NCBI GenBank assembly: GCA_013396635.1
Contig: WBMW01002341.1
Coordinates: forward strand, 1,010,268 to 1,074,267
Reading direction: 5' to 3'
Source: Penelope pileata
Lineage: Eukaryota > Chordata > Aves > Galliformes > Cracidae
Length of the DNA: 64,000 bases
Notes under the pieces: model-generated
The model's database searches: none
What the model was told of the DNA's origin: nothing
What the model saw: the letters and a program-made list of their open reading frames with translations, nothing else
Translations under genes and position numbers: made by a program
Shown here: positions 38,281-55,900 of the stretch, one piece after another
How the letters are laid out: each line of letters opens with the position of its first letter
How positions within the stretch are numbered: position 1 is the first letter of the stretch

Positions 38281-38635
38281 TGACCCTATGTTTTACAAAT
38301 AAAGAGACAAAATTTCTTCAGACAGCTTTTTTTACAATCCCATGCAAAGTATTACAGGTTTTAACAATGGACATGAATAAAGGTTCTATAGCTTTGACTC
38401 ACCCAACTGGCGAGGAGAACTATCCAGCTACACAGCATACCTTCCCAGGAAGCAGCCCAGTTCTGAGAAACATTTTCCTTTCAGTGGCTGGCCCTTATAT
38501 GAGCCCAAGGCCCCCCCTTCCAGTCACCTGGGGAGCACAGGTGCAAACAACTTACCTGTGCTCCCTGGGCCAGCCACAGCCCTTCCCCAGGTGCTCAATC
38601 ACCAGTTCAAGCCCTGACCTAACAGTTCCCCTACA
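38281..38635 (-). mobile_element. LTR-like repeat, family A copy 3 (probable solo LTR)
   Basis: The 355-bp copy reads, on the minus strand, from TGTAGGGGAACTGTTAGGTC to AACATAGGGTCA, with TG...CA ends. It has a TATA-like CATATAAGGG (about 38492-38501 on the plus strand as the complement) and a long inverted repeat with a GTGCTCCC / GGGAGCAC core. The flanks ATTTG (38276-38280) and ATGTG (38636-38640) match at four of five bases and may be an eroded 5-bp target-site duplication. This is the best-preserved copy of the family in the window. Confidence 0.72.
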
Positions 38636-38735
38636 ATGTGTCATGAGTTTTTGGAGATGGTAGCAGTTCTAGCAAAAAGTATCTATGGGATCTAACTGGT
38701 TGGGAATCTTGCATGTTGGAATCAGATAAATGAGA

Positions 38736-38803
38736 AAGGTAGGGGGGTTGGACTTGATGATCTCTAGAGGTTCCTTCCAACCCCTACAATTCTGTGTGTA
38801 GGG
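38736..38803 (+). mobile_element. CR1 LINE 3'-end fragment
   Basis: GGGGGGTTGGACTTGATGAT, then CTCTAGAGGTTCCTTCCAAC, then CCCTACAATTCTGTGTG form the terminal 3' hairpin region and tail of a CR1. Only about 70 bp remain recognisable. It is interrupted or flanked directly by copy 4 of the LTR-like family. Confidence 0.8.
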
Positions 38804-38807
38804 AAAC

Positions 38808-39215
38808 AGGTGATCAGGGCATGAACAGATGATTGATCACATGGTGGAGGGGTATGGCTGGCCCAGGAAATACTGGTAGATCACTTGCAGCTGCGACCAG
38901 TAGGGGTGGACCTGGGGCAGGTTGCCCCAGGCTTAGATAAGGGCCAGCCAGGCAAATCAGAAAGCAGTCTGAGAGAGAAGATCTGAAAGCTGCAGTGCAA
39001 GGAAGGAGCTGAAGAAGATGTAGTTTTAGCTGTGGATGAAGGAGCTGACAATGATGCGTAGCAGAGACCCTAGCTCCAGGTGAAACAAATGGCGTAGCTG
39101 TAAGAGTTTGGGGATTTCTCCTGTTATGCCATGTTTCTGTGATATGTTGTCTTTTTCAGAGAATACTTTAGGTTTCCCTTATGACTTCATGAAGCAAAAT
39201 GTAATGAAGCAAACT
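38808..39215 (+). mobile_element. LTR-like repeat, family A copy 4 (inverted relative to copies 1-3)
   Basis: This plus-strand copy starts TGTAGGGAAACAGGTGATCA. It shares TGGCTGGCCCAGGAAATACT, ACCAGTAGGGGTGGACCTGG, GGCTTAGATAAGGGCCAGCC, and further down CAAGGAAGGAGCTGAAGAAG and CAAATGGCGTAGCTGTAAGA with copy 1 at 3740-4074. The hairpin arms are degraded here. The 3' limit is uncertain (39140-39215). It starts immediately after the CR1 tail at 38803. Confidence 0.6.
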
Positions 39216-42200
39216 ATGTAGTCTTTACCAACTTCTTCTCCGTATCTTTACACATACTTTTTTTTTACACACACCAAATATTTGCTAACAGAATTTCCTT
39301 TTTGCATAGCAAATGCAGTGACCATCAAAGTATTTTTGTTAATTAAATATGTCAAGTAAGAGTTTTGCAGCAATAGAGAAAGCTTTCTTACAGGCACAAT
39401 GGAAAAAAAAAAAGGAATTTCTATGTGAAGATGCAGTCATATACTTGGATTGCTCACATGCTTATCACCTCCAGGCTATTAATATCTCTGACAAAAACCA
39501 CAACCTGTTTGAAAGCTTACTTTTCTTCTGAGTGTTGTTTACCTCCCTTTAGAAATCACAGAAAGAAGACAATTTGATGGAATGAAGTGTGCTACTGTCT
39601 GGGTTCTGCACTTGTTTAAACAGTTTTTGCTGGTGACTAACATTAATATCTAATTAAAGTTGCTGCTTTCCTGATGTATCTCTTGAGAAATGCTATCATC
39701 CAGGTAATTAACGTGCTGTGCCTGCTCTGGCTCAGATACCTGGATTTGCAGCAGGCTACTTCAGAGCATACAGTGTTATCATTGACCTTGAATGCATGCA
39801 GTGCTGGCCTCTAGCTGAAACAGGATTTGAGACTAGATGGGCATCAGACCTGATTCTGCACGACAATTCCCACTTTTCCAGTATTAGCATTGTCAGTTTT
39901 ATCAGATTGTGCTAACATACTGCACCACGTGTGAGGAAGATGATTCTCTCATTCACAGTCAGCCCACTGGCGATATGTAATGGGAAACAACGTGAAGAAC
40001 AATCGGCATTGACTTTGCCAGGGACCCTCTGGTCAGCCTCATCTGATGTACTGGGTGTCTCTGAGTAGAAACACTGCTGTGTTGGCCACCTTGCCACTTG
40101 AGCTGCTGCTTTCCACAGCACAACTTAAGGTCCCAGGGGGAGCAGACAGAGTTGCTTTCCACTTAAACACTGAATTTCTAGCCCAGATAAAATCATTAAT
40201 TTACAAAATTTTATCATTCCTTATGCAAAATATGATGTCTTTGCAACTTCAGCTTTGACTGCAAGTAAAGGTCTGGCAGGTTTTACCTGTGACAGAGGTG
40301 GTGTAAACCTGTGAGACCCTTCTTTCTGTTGGTTAAGGATACATCAGGATTGTGTAGTTGAGCTGATATTTATCAGGTCTGAGATGTACCTCTATCTTTT
40401 TTAAATAGACACATGCACGCATACATACACATGTACGTACCTCCAACATGGTATTTTGGCATATACATCTGTCTCAATTAAAACATTTCAACATATACAC
40501 TTAATCAATATTCTCTCTCACTCTTATACATAAATATATATATATGTACAATAATAAGAAATCATCCAAAATGGCTGAGCTATGCCTGAGCTTCTGGGGA
40601 TGAATCTTATGTTTTACCTATAATAAAACGTTCTAGTGATTTTTTGTTTTGAGAAGGTTTATAATGTTCGTGTTTGAAAGAAAGAATTAGAACTTTAGCA
40701 ACCTCAGCTAGGATTTGTGTGGTTTTGGCTTTTTTTTTTTTGTTAAGACATATGAAAGAACGCCTCCTAGTTTTTTCATGCCCAGTCTAAGACCTTTTTC
40801 TTGGTTAAATCTCATTAATTCACCTGCACAGGGCATGCTCCAGCCTGAAGCTGAACACTTGCAGACATGAGATAGTGCATGCTATGCTGTGTGCACCTTT
40901 GCTGAAACCAGGAAGGATTACACTGTTTGCCTGATCTGACTATGACAAACACAAGGGCTGGCACTGCAGAGAAATGAGATTTCAGAGAAAGAACCTGATG
41001 GCAGAGAGGAGAAGGTAAATTAGAAGCAGAAGAGAAGCAACACAAACGAAGGCTGGAGCTAGGTCTAGTCATGGAGATAAATCTCTGTGAAGTGTTCTGC
41101 CCCTGATCTGGTTTTGCTGTGACATAAAGGAATACTGCTTACACACAGACATCAAGAACATTGCTGAGCTTCCAGCAAGCCCACTTCAGCGCTGTTTGTG
41201 TCGCTTGTCAGTGGCTGCATGGCACAACAGTGGACACACAGGCCCTTGTTGCTGTATCTAAATAAACTCATGAGCAGAAATCTTTGCTACAGGAGTGAAA
41301 TGGAAATGACAATGCTTAATAATGGATATGAATCTTAACAAACAATGTTTGCACTGGAAAACTGACTCTGAAATGATAACTTACAACTTGATCATACAAA
41401 GGCTTTAATACATGTGCTTAAGTTTCAGGTGAGTAAACATCACTGGAAACAGCAGGTGAGGCAAATGCATGTAATGAGCTATTAGACTACACCCACAGCA
41501 CCCATGAGCATGCTAGGTATTAAGATCATGTGCTAAGTTTCAGGCTTATCTGTAAGCAAATGAGAGGTCACATTCAATGTTTTTGAAATCGAATATGCTT
41601 CTGAGTTCTCAAAACTTACTTATGCATGTACAGCGTGGTCAAGAAGGGCGACGTTCCTCACAGGCACCTACGTGAAAGCAGAAATGCAAATGGTGTGATG
41701 CAAGAGTACGAAATTGGCCTGAACTCTTAGTTGCATCTAAAGAAATAGAGAGTAAACTCCTATAAGAAAGCCTAAGACTGAAATACATTTGCATGAAGAT
41801 TGTGTTTTTACACAATTAATGAATTTGTGAAATTGACAGCTTTCAGGTTATCTGCAATCAGCAAAGAGACCCTGCAGTGGAATAATAAATGTCACCTGTG
41901 AACAGCCTGCCTATTTCCTGTCATTTTGTAGTGTCACTGTAAACTAAGACAGTTTCCTTTTATGCTGCACCTTTTCAGGTTCTCAAAGGTACCTTTCTTC
42001 TGAGTCACGTCATATGTCAGTTCATGGTAACAGAGCATGTGTGAGTCACTCTGAACAAAAAGGCAAGTTTTTTTAGCTTAGTATTTGCTGTTCGAGGGGG
42101 ACATCTTTGCAGTGTTTCTGCTTAAAGGGTTCTAGATTTGAAATTTTTAGCCTGAAGACAGCAAACTTTGATCAGTTTTACTCTGCAACATTGTTTGGTT

Positions 42201-44580
42201 GTCAAAAACTGTTCTTTTCATAGTGATAAAGCAGACTTACTTGATCGCTAGTAGCTAAACCAAGAAGTTAACCCACAATGCAAGATTGATTGAAGGAGCT
42301 TTCATTACTACTTAATTGATTTTTGCTCTAGATGCTCATGCAAAGTAAACAGTGCCATTAAATAAAGATTTGCTTTAAATGTGATCAGTGGGCAATCTGT
42401 TTGCTACAATCCTCTCTTCAGACACAAAAGGCTTCAGGGGAGAACTTACTGTTATACTAACAGTACTAAGGAGACAACCTAAAAAAAAACAGCTGTTGTA
42501 GACAATGTGGTTTAAATAGGTATTACCTTGGAGATACAGTGCCAATTGCCTGGTGTATTTAATTATGTTTTTCACTAAGTGCCACTCATTTTCAAAATGT
42601 TTTTTACATCCTCTGCATGTGAGGTAAGCTGAACTTACCAGCTGCCTATTTTGAACACTACAGCTGAATTTTTAAGTTTTATTTCTGCCGTGCAAACTGA
42701 TCCCTCTTGTCTTTACTTCTCTATTTCTAGCTGTGTGATTTTATTAACCTACAAGCTGTTACTTTGTCTAACAGAACATCATGCCTCCCTCTGACACACG
42801 CAGTGCAAAAAAAAAAAAAAAAAAAACCCAAACCCTTGCATGCCAGAAAACAAAAAGCTTTAAACCTGATAAATATCACTCACATAAGGAGTACAATATT
42901 CTCTCTTATAAAGGCATACTAATGCATCTAATTTTCCAGGCCTAGGTAGTAAGAAGTGAACACCTGATGGGGTGGCTTCCCCTGAACCCTAAGGTAAGTG
43001 AAATACTGGAGCAGCTGAGAATAAAGGCAGTATGCTGAGTAAGACTAGATAAACCTAGAGCTCTTCTCACATCTCTGTATCTCCCCTTAGGAGCTGGCTT
43101 TCCACCCTGTGTGAAGCTTCTAAAGGGTGAGGTGTAACACAATTTCTATTACAAGGTGTCTGCAGCTTTCTGCAATACGGCTAGAAAGCCCCATTGTAAT
43201 ATGGCATTCACAGTTAATAGTTTATTATTTTAAAGGCAGGACAGGAGAGAGACCCTGAGGTAAGCCTGCTACCACAGGTGATAATCTCATACGGAAGTTG
43301 CTCTACTTTTCCTGGCTCCTGAAGGCAGGAGGCAAGGGGCCATAAGAGTTGAATAGGAATCCAGGAGCAGCAAAGAGGAACCCCCACACACTGACTGCAG
43401 CAAGTGTGCAGGTGGGACCTAGCGTGGTGTGGAGGAGGAGAGTGAAAAGAAGGGATGGGGGAGTAGCGATAAGTGTTGTTACTTTTGTCTCTAAGTATTG
43501 AACCCAGTATTAAAAAAATAAATTTGTTAATTGGCATTAAGTAAAATTCCCTGCATGTTTTTGCTTGTGACATATGGGAAGAAAAATCACTGTCTCCATG
43601 CAGAAAGCACATGATTTTTGTTTACTTTGATTTACTGTCTAACATTATACCTGTGATCCTCCCCCAAACATGGAAGGAAACAACCCCATCTAGTTCTCAC
43701 ACCATTAGGTGTGGATGTGCTGCACATGACGAATGAGATGAGGAACCTCATGCCATGCAGTTCCTGGATCATTTACTCACACTTATCTTGAGGGCAGAAT
43801 TATGAAGGAATGGTTTGTATTCTCAGCCAGCACCTTCTTACACAAAGAAATAAAATACATTGCCAAATGCTTGGTTGATTAAAACTAGTAGTGGAATGAA
43901 CCAGAACAAAGCTTACGAAGCAACAGAGAGATCTGAAAAGGGGAAAACTCTGCACTGTGTGTTCAGAATGGGAATGAAACCAGGGGCACACCAGCTGCCT
44001 GCACAGGATGATGGATGGAAGGTGTCTTGTGCAACACATCCTCATATCTCATCTGCACCAAGCTCTGATTCTCCTTTTGGAGAGCGACGAAAGAACAAAC
44101 TGTTTCTGCAAGGTCTCGCAGGATGCGGTACAGCACTGACTGATGTACTGAAGCTGAAGGTCCATCTGTTCTAATACCTTGTCTCCTACGGATCTTGGCT
44201 TTTCATGCCTAAATTCTGCAAGCAATAAAGAGAAGTGTGATGGCTTTCCTTTTCTGGGGAAAAGTGACTTCAATGTCTCAGATTAAGAGGGGAGTGGTGG
44301 ACCTGCTATGGTGGAGGATGTAGGAGAGGTGTTGCTCTGGCTGGTGTGAGGCTGGGCTTCTCTTCCTGGTCTGGATAAAGATTTTATTTTACTTTATTTT
44401 TACAGTAGAGTTAAGACTCACATTATATCTGCAAGAGCATCGCCTGCCATGCTTAGAAACGAGCAGGGAGCTCAGTGGCAATTACTTCGAGTCATTTAGG
44501 CCTGAAGAAAAAGTAACCCAAACCTCAGGGACATTTATGGAGCCATCGGTGAGGTGAAACGGCTGTACTAAACTCACTAC
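39216..44580. other. intergenic region between MMRN1 and SNCA, part 2
   Basis: No gene was seen. It contains short microsatellite stretches at 40407-40440 (CATACATACACATGTACGTA type) and 40527-40545 (AT), and a 20-base A-run at about 42807. The rest is unique AT-rich sequence. The 132-codon minus frame at 43214-43612 and the others here lack family motifs. Confidence 0.65.
40407..40545. repeat. short CA/TA microsatellite stretches
   Basis: Interrupted ACACATGCACGCATACATAC and ACACATGTACGTAC repeats are followed, after about 80 bp, by ATAAATATATATATATGTAC. Low-complexity DNA of the type that varies in length between individuals. Confidence 0.75.
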
Positions 44581-44799
44581 CTGCAGCTTGCTTACACACC
44601 TTCCAAACACGGTGCCCCAGCCTTCGGAGCAAGTACCTGGCACCCAGGGCCACGGGGCTAGCAAAACCCACGCTCCTCCGGCTCCCACCTCACGGCGTGC
44701 GCCCCCCCGTAGCAAATTCCCGGCCCCCGCCCCCGGCTCCTCCCCACCGCCGCCGCCCCCGCGCTGCCGCTCCCTCGCACTCGCTGCCCGCCGCGCTGC

Positions 44800-44923
44800 C
44801 GTCGGGGCGGCGCCAGGAGGGAGGCGATGTGTTGAGAAGGGGCAGCACCCCTCGGGCGTCTCTGCTTCGCCCTCCTCGTCCTGTCCGGCCTCCCCTCGCC
44901 TCCTCGCAGCGGCGGACCCGGCG
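44800..44923 (+). other. SNCA: SNCA exon 1 (5' UTR, start approximate)
   Basis: This is the probable noncoding first exon. The 3' edge is set by a strong donor, GACCCGGCG|GTAAGCGG (GT at 44924-44925), in the core of the CpG island, 1.58 kb upstream of the exon 2 acceptor. The 5' edge is not visible and the coordinate given is a guess within the island. Known vertebrate SNCA genes begin with one or more noncoding exons in a CpG island, and this arrangement fits. Confidence 0.65.
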
Positions 44924-46506
44924 GTAAGCGGTGGGGAGGGCGTGAGGGGCTCGGCTCGGCTCGGCTCTGCTCAGCTCAGCTGGGGCTGGGGGCCATAGGT
45001 GTGGATGTGTGTGTGCGGGTAGGGGCAGGGATGTGGGTAGGGATGTGGATGGAGGGGTATCTGACCCCTGAACGCCCTCCTTGTGGCAGGAGTAGGGAGG
45101 GGATGCCAACGGGCATCGTGTGCGGGAGCCTCTGGGTGCCCATCTGGTCACGTCGCCCTGCCCTCTCCCTCGGCAGTACCTACAGATACATACGTACATA
45201 GGTATGGTCGCACTGCCCTGGGCTCTCCCTCTCTCCCTCCACAGGTGCCCGTTCGGTTTCCATAGGGCCGTATGGCCGTGCATAGCTCTCGCTTTGCGCA
45301 GAGCCGTGTAGCCGCGGATAGCTGCCCCTCCCCACGCTGCCCCCGGGTGCCCCAGCACCCGCTCCCGGCGTTGCTCAGCACCCCCCAGGCAGGGCTGGAG
45401 CCGGGGAGCGCGGCGGCTGGGGCTGCCTCTCCCTGTGCATGGCCCCCAGCCGCAGGGAACGGGCGCTGGGGCGAGAGGGGCATGGGTTCTGCCCTTCTGC
45501 TCGCCAGGAGTTAGTAGGAAGCTGTCTGGTTCCTTTCGGTGACATTCATGCTTCTGGCAGAGGGAGGGAAATACAGGCAGTGCTTCTTTCTGAGGGGGAG
45601 AGAGGAGGGGGAAAGGGAAGGGGCTGTTGATGAGAAGATTGTGGAAGGGTTGCGACTTGTTGGCTTTAATTATTTCCTTGGTAGCTTAATTGTAGTGCTG
45701 GATTGTATAGCTGCCACAACTCACTTGCTAGCTGTAGTATGGTGCTATCGAAATTGAGTGTTCTTGCCTTTGCTTTTTAGTAAAATGTTTTCTTGGTCTT
45801 GATGCATGCAAAGAATCCATTTGGGAAAACTTGGGTACTGGAAGAGCGACACAGCTTGGGTACTAAGCGCTGGGTTGCTGGGAAAGCAGCATTTTGTGTT
45901 TGCTCAGGTCCTTTTGGGATACAGCAGCAGTTCCTCTAACGATAACAAGTGACCTTTTCTCATTTGGAAGAGGTGTTTTTAAAGTTGCTAGTGTTTATCC
46001 TCTGGATGAGAGGTGGAGCATCATCAAATTCTGGGGCTAAACCTTGCAGTTAGTATGTCCTTTGGAGGAGATGGTGGTGGGCAAGGAATGAACCCGTCAT
46101 ATCAATGAACCCATCTGCAAACCAGACCTGCGTTATCAGTGACCTCTCTGTAGGTTTCTGTGGGAACTCACAGGCCTTCCTGGGACTGCTCTTGCAGTGC
46201 TGTTTAACCTGCCCTCTATGGCAGCATGCGAGAAGACACAGAGGCGTTTCATGTAACTGCACTCCTTGGTTTTCTAGTTATTTAATTGGTTTTTCCATCT
46301 GAAATGCTGAATACAATATTAGATGCAGAGAGGTGTGTGTGTATTGCTAATAGAAATGTAGATCAAAGCCATATAGTATGTGGGTATAAATAATATATTT
46401 TTAAAATTCTTTGATGTTCAATCAGTTTGAATGAAATTTTCTTCATTTTTCTGGCAAAAAAAAAAAAGATGAAAACTGTTATTCAAAGTGTACTCTTTCT
46501 TTCTAG
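44924..46506 (+). other. SNCA: SNCA intron 1
   Basis: This 1.58-kb intron lies between the noncoding first exon and the start-codon exon, with donor GTAAGC and acceptor TCTTTCTTTCTAG (AG at 46505-46506). Its first 600 bp belong to the CpG island and hold a pentanucleotide repeat and G-quadruplex-prone tracts at 45017-45042 and 45594-45622. The distal part is ordinary AT-rich sequence with an A-run at 46458. Confidence 0.8.
44947..44982 (+). repeat. (CGGCT)n short tandem repeat
   Basis: About six units of GGCTC/AGCTC (GGGGCTCGGCTCGGCTCGGC, then TCTGCTCAGCTCAGC) begin 24 bp downstream of the SNCA exon 1 donor. The later units are degraded. Confidence 0.85.
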
Positions 46507-52875
<6,369 letters not shown>

Positions 52876-52917
52876 GTTCTAGGACCAAGGAAGGAGTTGT
52901 TCACGGTGTCACAACAG
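52876..52917 (+). CDS. SNCA: SNCA exon 3: residues 41-54
   Basis: This 42-bp exon has the same length as the mammalian SNCA exon 3. The acceptor is TTTAG|GT and the donor ACAACAG|GTAAGA. With the last base of exon 2 it reads GSRTKEGVVHGVTT, then one base of Val55. It holds the fourth KTKEGV-type repeat (RTKEGV, Arg43 where human has Lys), Glu46, His50, Gly51 and Thr53. The last is the residue that in humans appears only as the A53T Parkinson variant, and is the native residue in many other vertebrates. The exon is too short for ORF-based detection and was placed by phase, motif and splice sites. Confidence 0.98.
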
Positions 52918-55900
52918 GTAAGACAATTACCTCTTAATTTCTTGATTAATCAACCTATTAAATTGATTAATATCAATCTATTAAAAATTTGCATATTTTT
53001 TTGAGAGCGCTTCAGTGTATGAAGGATAGTAAAATGTAGAAAAATTGAGGAGAAAGCAACGTGACTTCTCAAAAATGCATAAAGTTTTATGTTTTACAAT
53101 TGAATATGTAAATTTAATATAGTGGTTTATACGTGAAGAAGAATTTTCTGAGGAATATTCTGAATCAAAGTCAACCGCTACTAGTGTGAGCCAGGAGGCT
53201 AATGAAACTAGATTCCCAAACAAAAGGAAATAGCTTGTGTTTGTAGAAGTAGATAAATCAAGGTTCTTTGTTTATTGCTGAAGATAAATTATTCTATGCT
53301 GGAAAGGTACAAACTAGTTGACATTTAAAAAAAAAAGTTTTTATTTATTTTTCTGCTGTGAAGAATTTCTTTCTATAGAAACTGAAAGCCTGGTGTGTGT
53401 GCCCAATTCTGTCTCCCTGTGATCTGAGGAGGAAGAGCAATGGGATCTGGAGGTGGGAGTGGAGAAGAGAAGGAGGAATGTGGAAGGCAAAGTGGAGGGA
53501 CTTGAGCATACACTGGGAGGACGTCAATCAGCTGCTTTAGGACCCCATGGAATCAGTCAGACAGGACTGATGTTAGTGGAAGAGACAGGAATTACTCCAA
53601 CAGATAAAGGAAGGAAATAATGCAGAAGGAACCCTCTTTATACAGTAGGGACAGTAAGTACTGAGTAGAAAGGAAAAATTGCTGGGACCGTTTGCAGTTA
53701 TGGCAAGCACCAGTGCCAGTTGCTTGTCCATGCTTAAGTATTTTTGACTATCCATGATGAAGCAGTGATGCAAAATGGAAATTTCACCTCTGCAGTTAAC
53801 TTAGCTCTGCAGTGCAATTGCTGCTAATTGCAGCCTGCATGATTGTACCCAAGCTACCATTAAGCTGGCTGCCTCCAGTATAGCTAAGTATAACTATAGT
53901 ATAGCATGTAGCTGTACTATGGTATCTGTGGCAGCAGAAAATACCCATGAACTTAATACCTGGGTATCATTGGTGTTCTTAGTGGTTCATCATCCTCAGC
54001 TCATGTCTATTTCCAGCACTACGCAGATAGTGAAGTTTCAGATCAAGTCTTACTGTGACTATGGTATGGACATGCCCCATCACTCCCTCCACTCTTAAGA
54101 GATTCTTATGACTCATCAATATGTCTCCCAGGGGCTGGTTGGGTGGGAAGATAGGAGGGAAATAGTTTGTAGGGAAGAAACACATTCCAGAGTTTTGATA
54201 AATTAATTTGAATCTGTCACGGTTTGGAAGGTTTTCAGATCTTTTTTTAACTGCATAATCTCTCAGTAGCAACAACGCTTTCAAACGTTGAAGTTGATGC
54301 TGGGCAGGTATATTCACATTGGTACTCCTACACTGAAAAGGAGTAAATTTACATTTCAAATGGATTTGCAGAGATCATTTTTGATATGAACTAAAACCAG
54401 TAACCAATAATTTGGACCAACTAATAGGTGGCAAAACAAATGGAGGTCTTCTATGTACACACAGTGCAGGAAAACCTGAGCTGACCATAACGCGTTCAGT
54501 GGAATGTGTGATTTAATGCTGTAAAATATGGGACTTCTGGGGATGTGGAAAAAATGCTTGGTCCAGAAACTTGCAGTTGAAAAATGAAATTTTTCTTGAA
54601 AGATGGAATTCAAATGAGAACGGGAGGAGAAAAGGATTTCCTCTTTTTTTTTTCCGCTTTTTGCAGTTTATCTTTCATCTGTGCTCACGCAGGCCAGTAC
54701 AAAGGATAAACAACTGTAGTAAGACTTAACTTGACAGTACTGAGTATTAATAAATGGCTGAGAAGTTAAACCAAGTGTATATTTAGCAGTGCAACTGAAC
54801 AGAACGTCTCTGACAAGCCTTCAGAACTTAGCCCCTGGCTAAACAGACTTATGCTCTTGTTATGAGGTTTGAAATCTCAGCTTGTCAGACCTCAATTAGG
54901 AGAAATATTCAGAGGGATCATTACTGTAACCAGTAGAGGATTGCAGTAGAATGAGATTTGAGGCGTATATATCCCATATCACAGATGTGGGAACAACAGT
55001 AGGTAGCACTAGAAAGCAAGTTAATAGAGATGATATTGGCCAAGCTGAGCTTTGTATCAGAATGAAAGTCAAGGCCATTTGCACATGTGAGAAACTTGTT
55101 GAAGCAATGGGTTTCTGTAGTAGCCTTAGCGGGAGATTTCTTTCCCTCCATCTTTATCTGATGTAATATATGTAGTGGGATAAGAAATTTTAAGTAAGAG
55201 AACAGAATTTTTGACAGGTTTGAGGAGATGTTAAATTTCATTCTGCAAGATGTATAACAGGCTATAAAGCAAAACATAGGGAGAACACATCTGTTCCATG
55301 CTGTGACTATGAATAGAACGTTCAACAATATTACTGGGAATTTTAGGCAAACTTCATTTTAGGCGAAAAGTTCCTCATCTGCTTTACAAAATGATTGAAA
55401 CACTCAAAGCTTGAGAATAATGGTTACTGTGCCATAGTTTGTGTAATTCTGGCCTGTTAAACTGGTTGAAAGGAGTTTGGCTGTTGAATGGAAATGGACA
55501 GAGGACATGCAGAGAGAAGACAGGGTCTAATACAAAACCCAGAGAGCATAATTTCTAAAATGAAACAGTATGGACTTGATAGTACAGCAGTACAGGGATT
55601 GCTTGGACACAGATTTTGTGAGGATGAAAAAAAAAAGATGTAAATCTATGAGGTGTGGTTCTGGAAAGCAGAAAAGGGTAGAGTGAAAACAGATTTGGAT
55701 TCACTGTAGTGATGTTATGAGATGTAATGTGAAGATGTTATGGGACGTGCTAGTGAAGTTGTCCTAGAAATTAAATTCATCAGAATAAATGCTCTTAAAA
55801 TTGCTGTGATAATACTGTCCCTTAAGGGACTTCTCAAAGCCTAGTTGTCTGTGTTTCCATAGACTAGTAGTTTGCCAGTTCTGGTGATCTTGTGATGCTC

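Larger units (their letters stand above)
44590..45500 (+). promoter_or_regulatory. SNCA: SNCA CpG island promoter
   Basis: A sharp rise in G+C and CpG density sits 1-2 kb upstream of the SNCA start codon. It is densest at 44690-44930 (CCCGGCCCCCGCCCCCGGCT; CCGCCGCCGCCCCCGCGCTG) and again at 45260-45480. GC-box-like CCCGCCCC runs are present and I see no TATA box, which is typical of broadly expressed neuronal genes. Open frames of up to 222 codons here, on both strands, are products of low stop-codon density in GC-rich DNA. Transcription start sites cannot be placed exactly from sequence. Confidence 0.85.

Noticed and set aside
36605..38635. A small provirus bounded by LTR copies 2 and 3 in the same orientation
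   Set aside because: No primer-binding site, polypurine tract or retroviral coding frame lies in the 1.3 kb between, and the two LTRs are visibly diverged from each other. Independent solo LTRs are simpler.
44588..45514. Several overlapping open frames of 60-222 codons on both strands in the SNCA CpG island
   Set aside because: GC-rich DNA has few stop codons. The frames are Pro/Arg/Ala-rich, lie on both strands at once and have no domain; the region is better explained as promoter and first exon.
53877..53935. TATAGTAT/ATACTATA inverted motifs as a functional palindrome
   Set aside because: The matches are short and degenerate in AT-rich DNA and are expected by chance.
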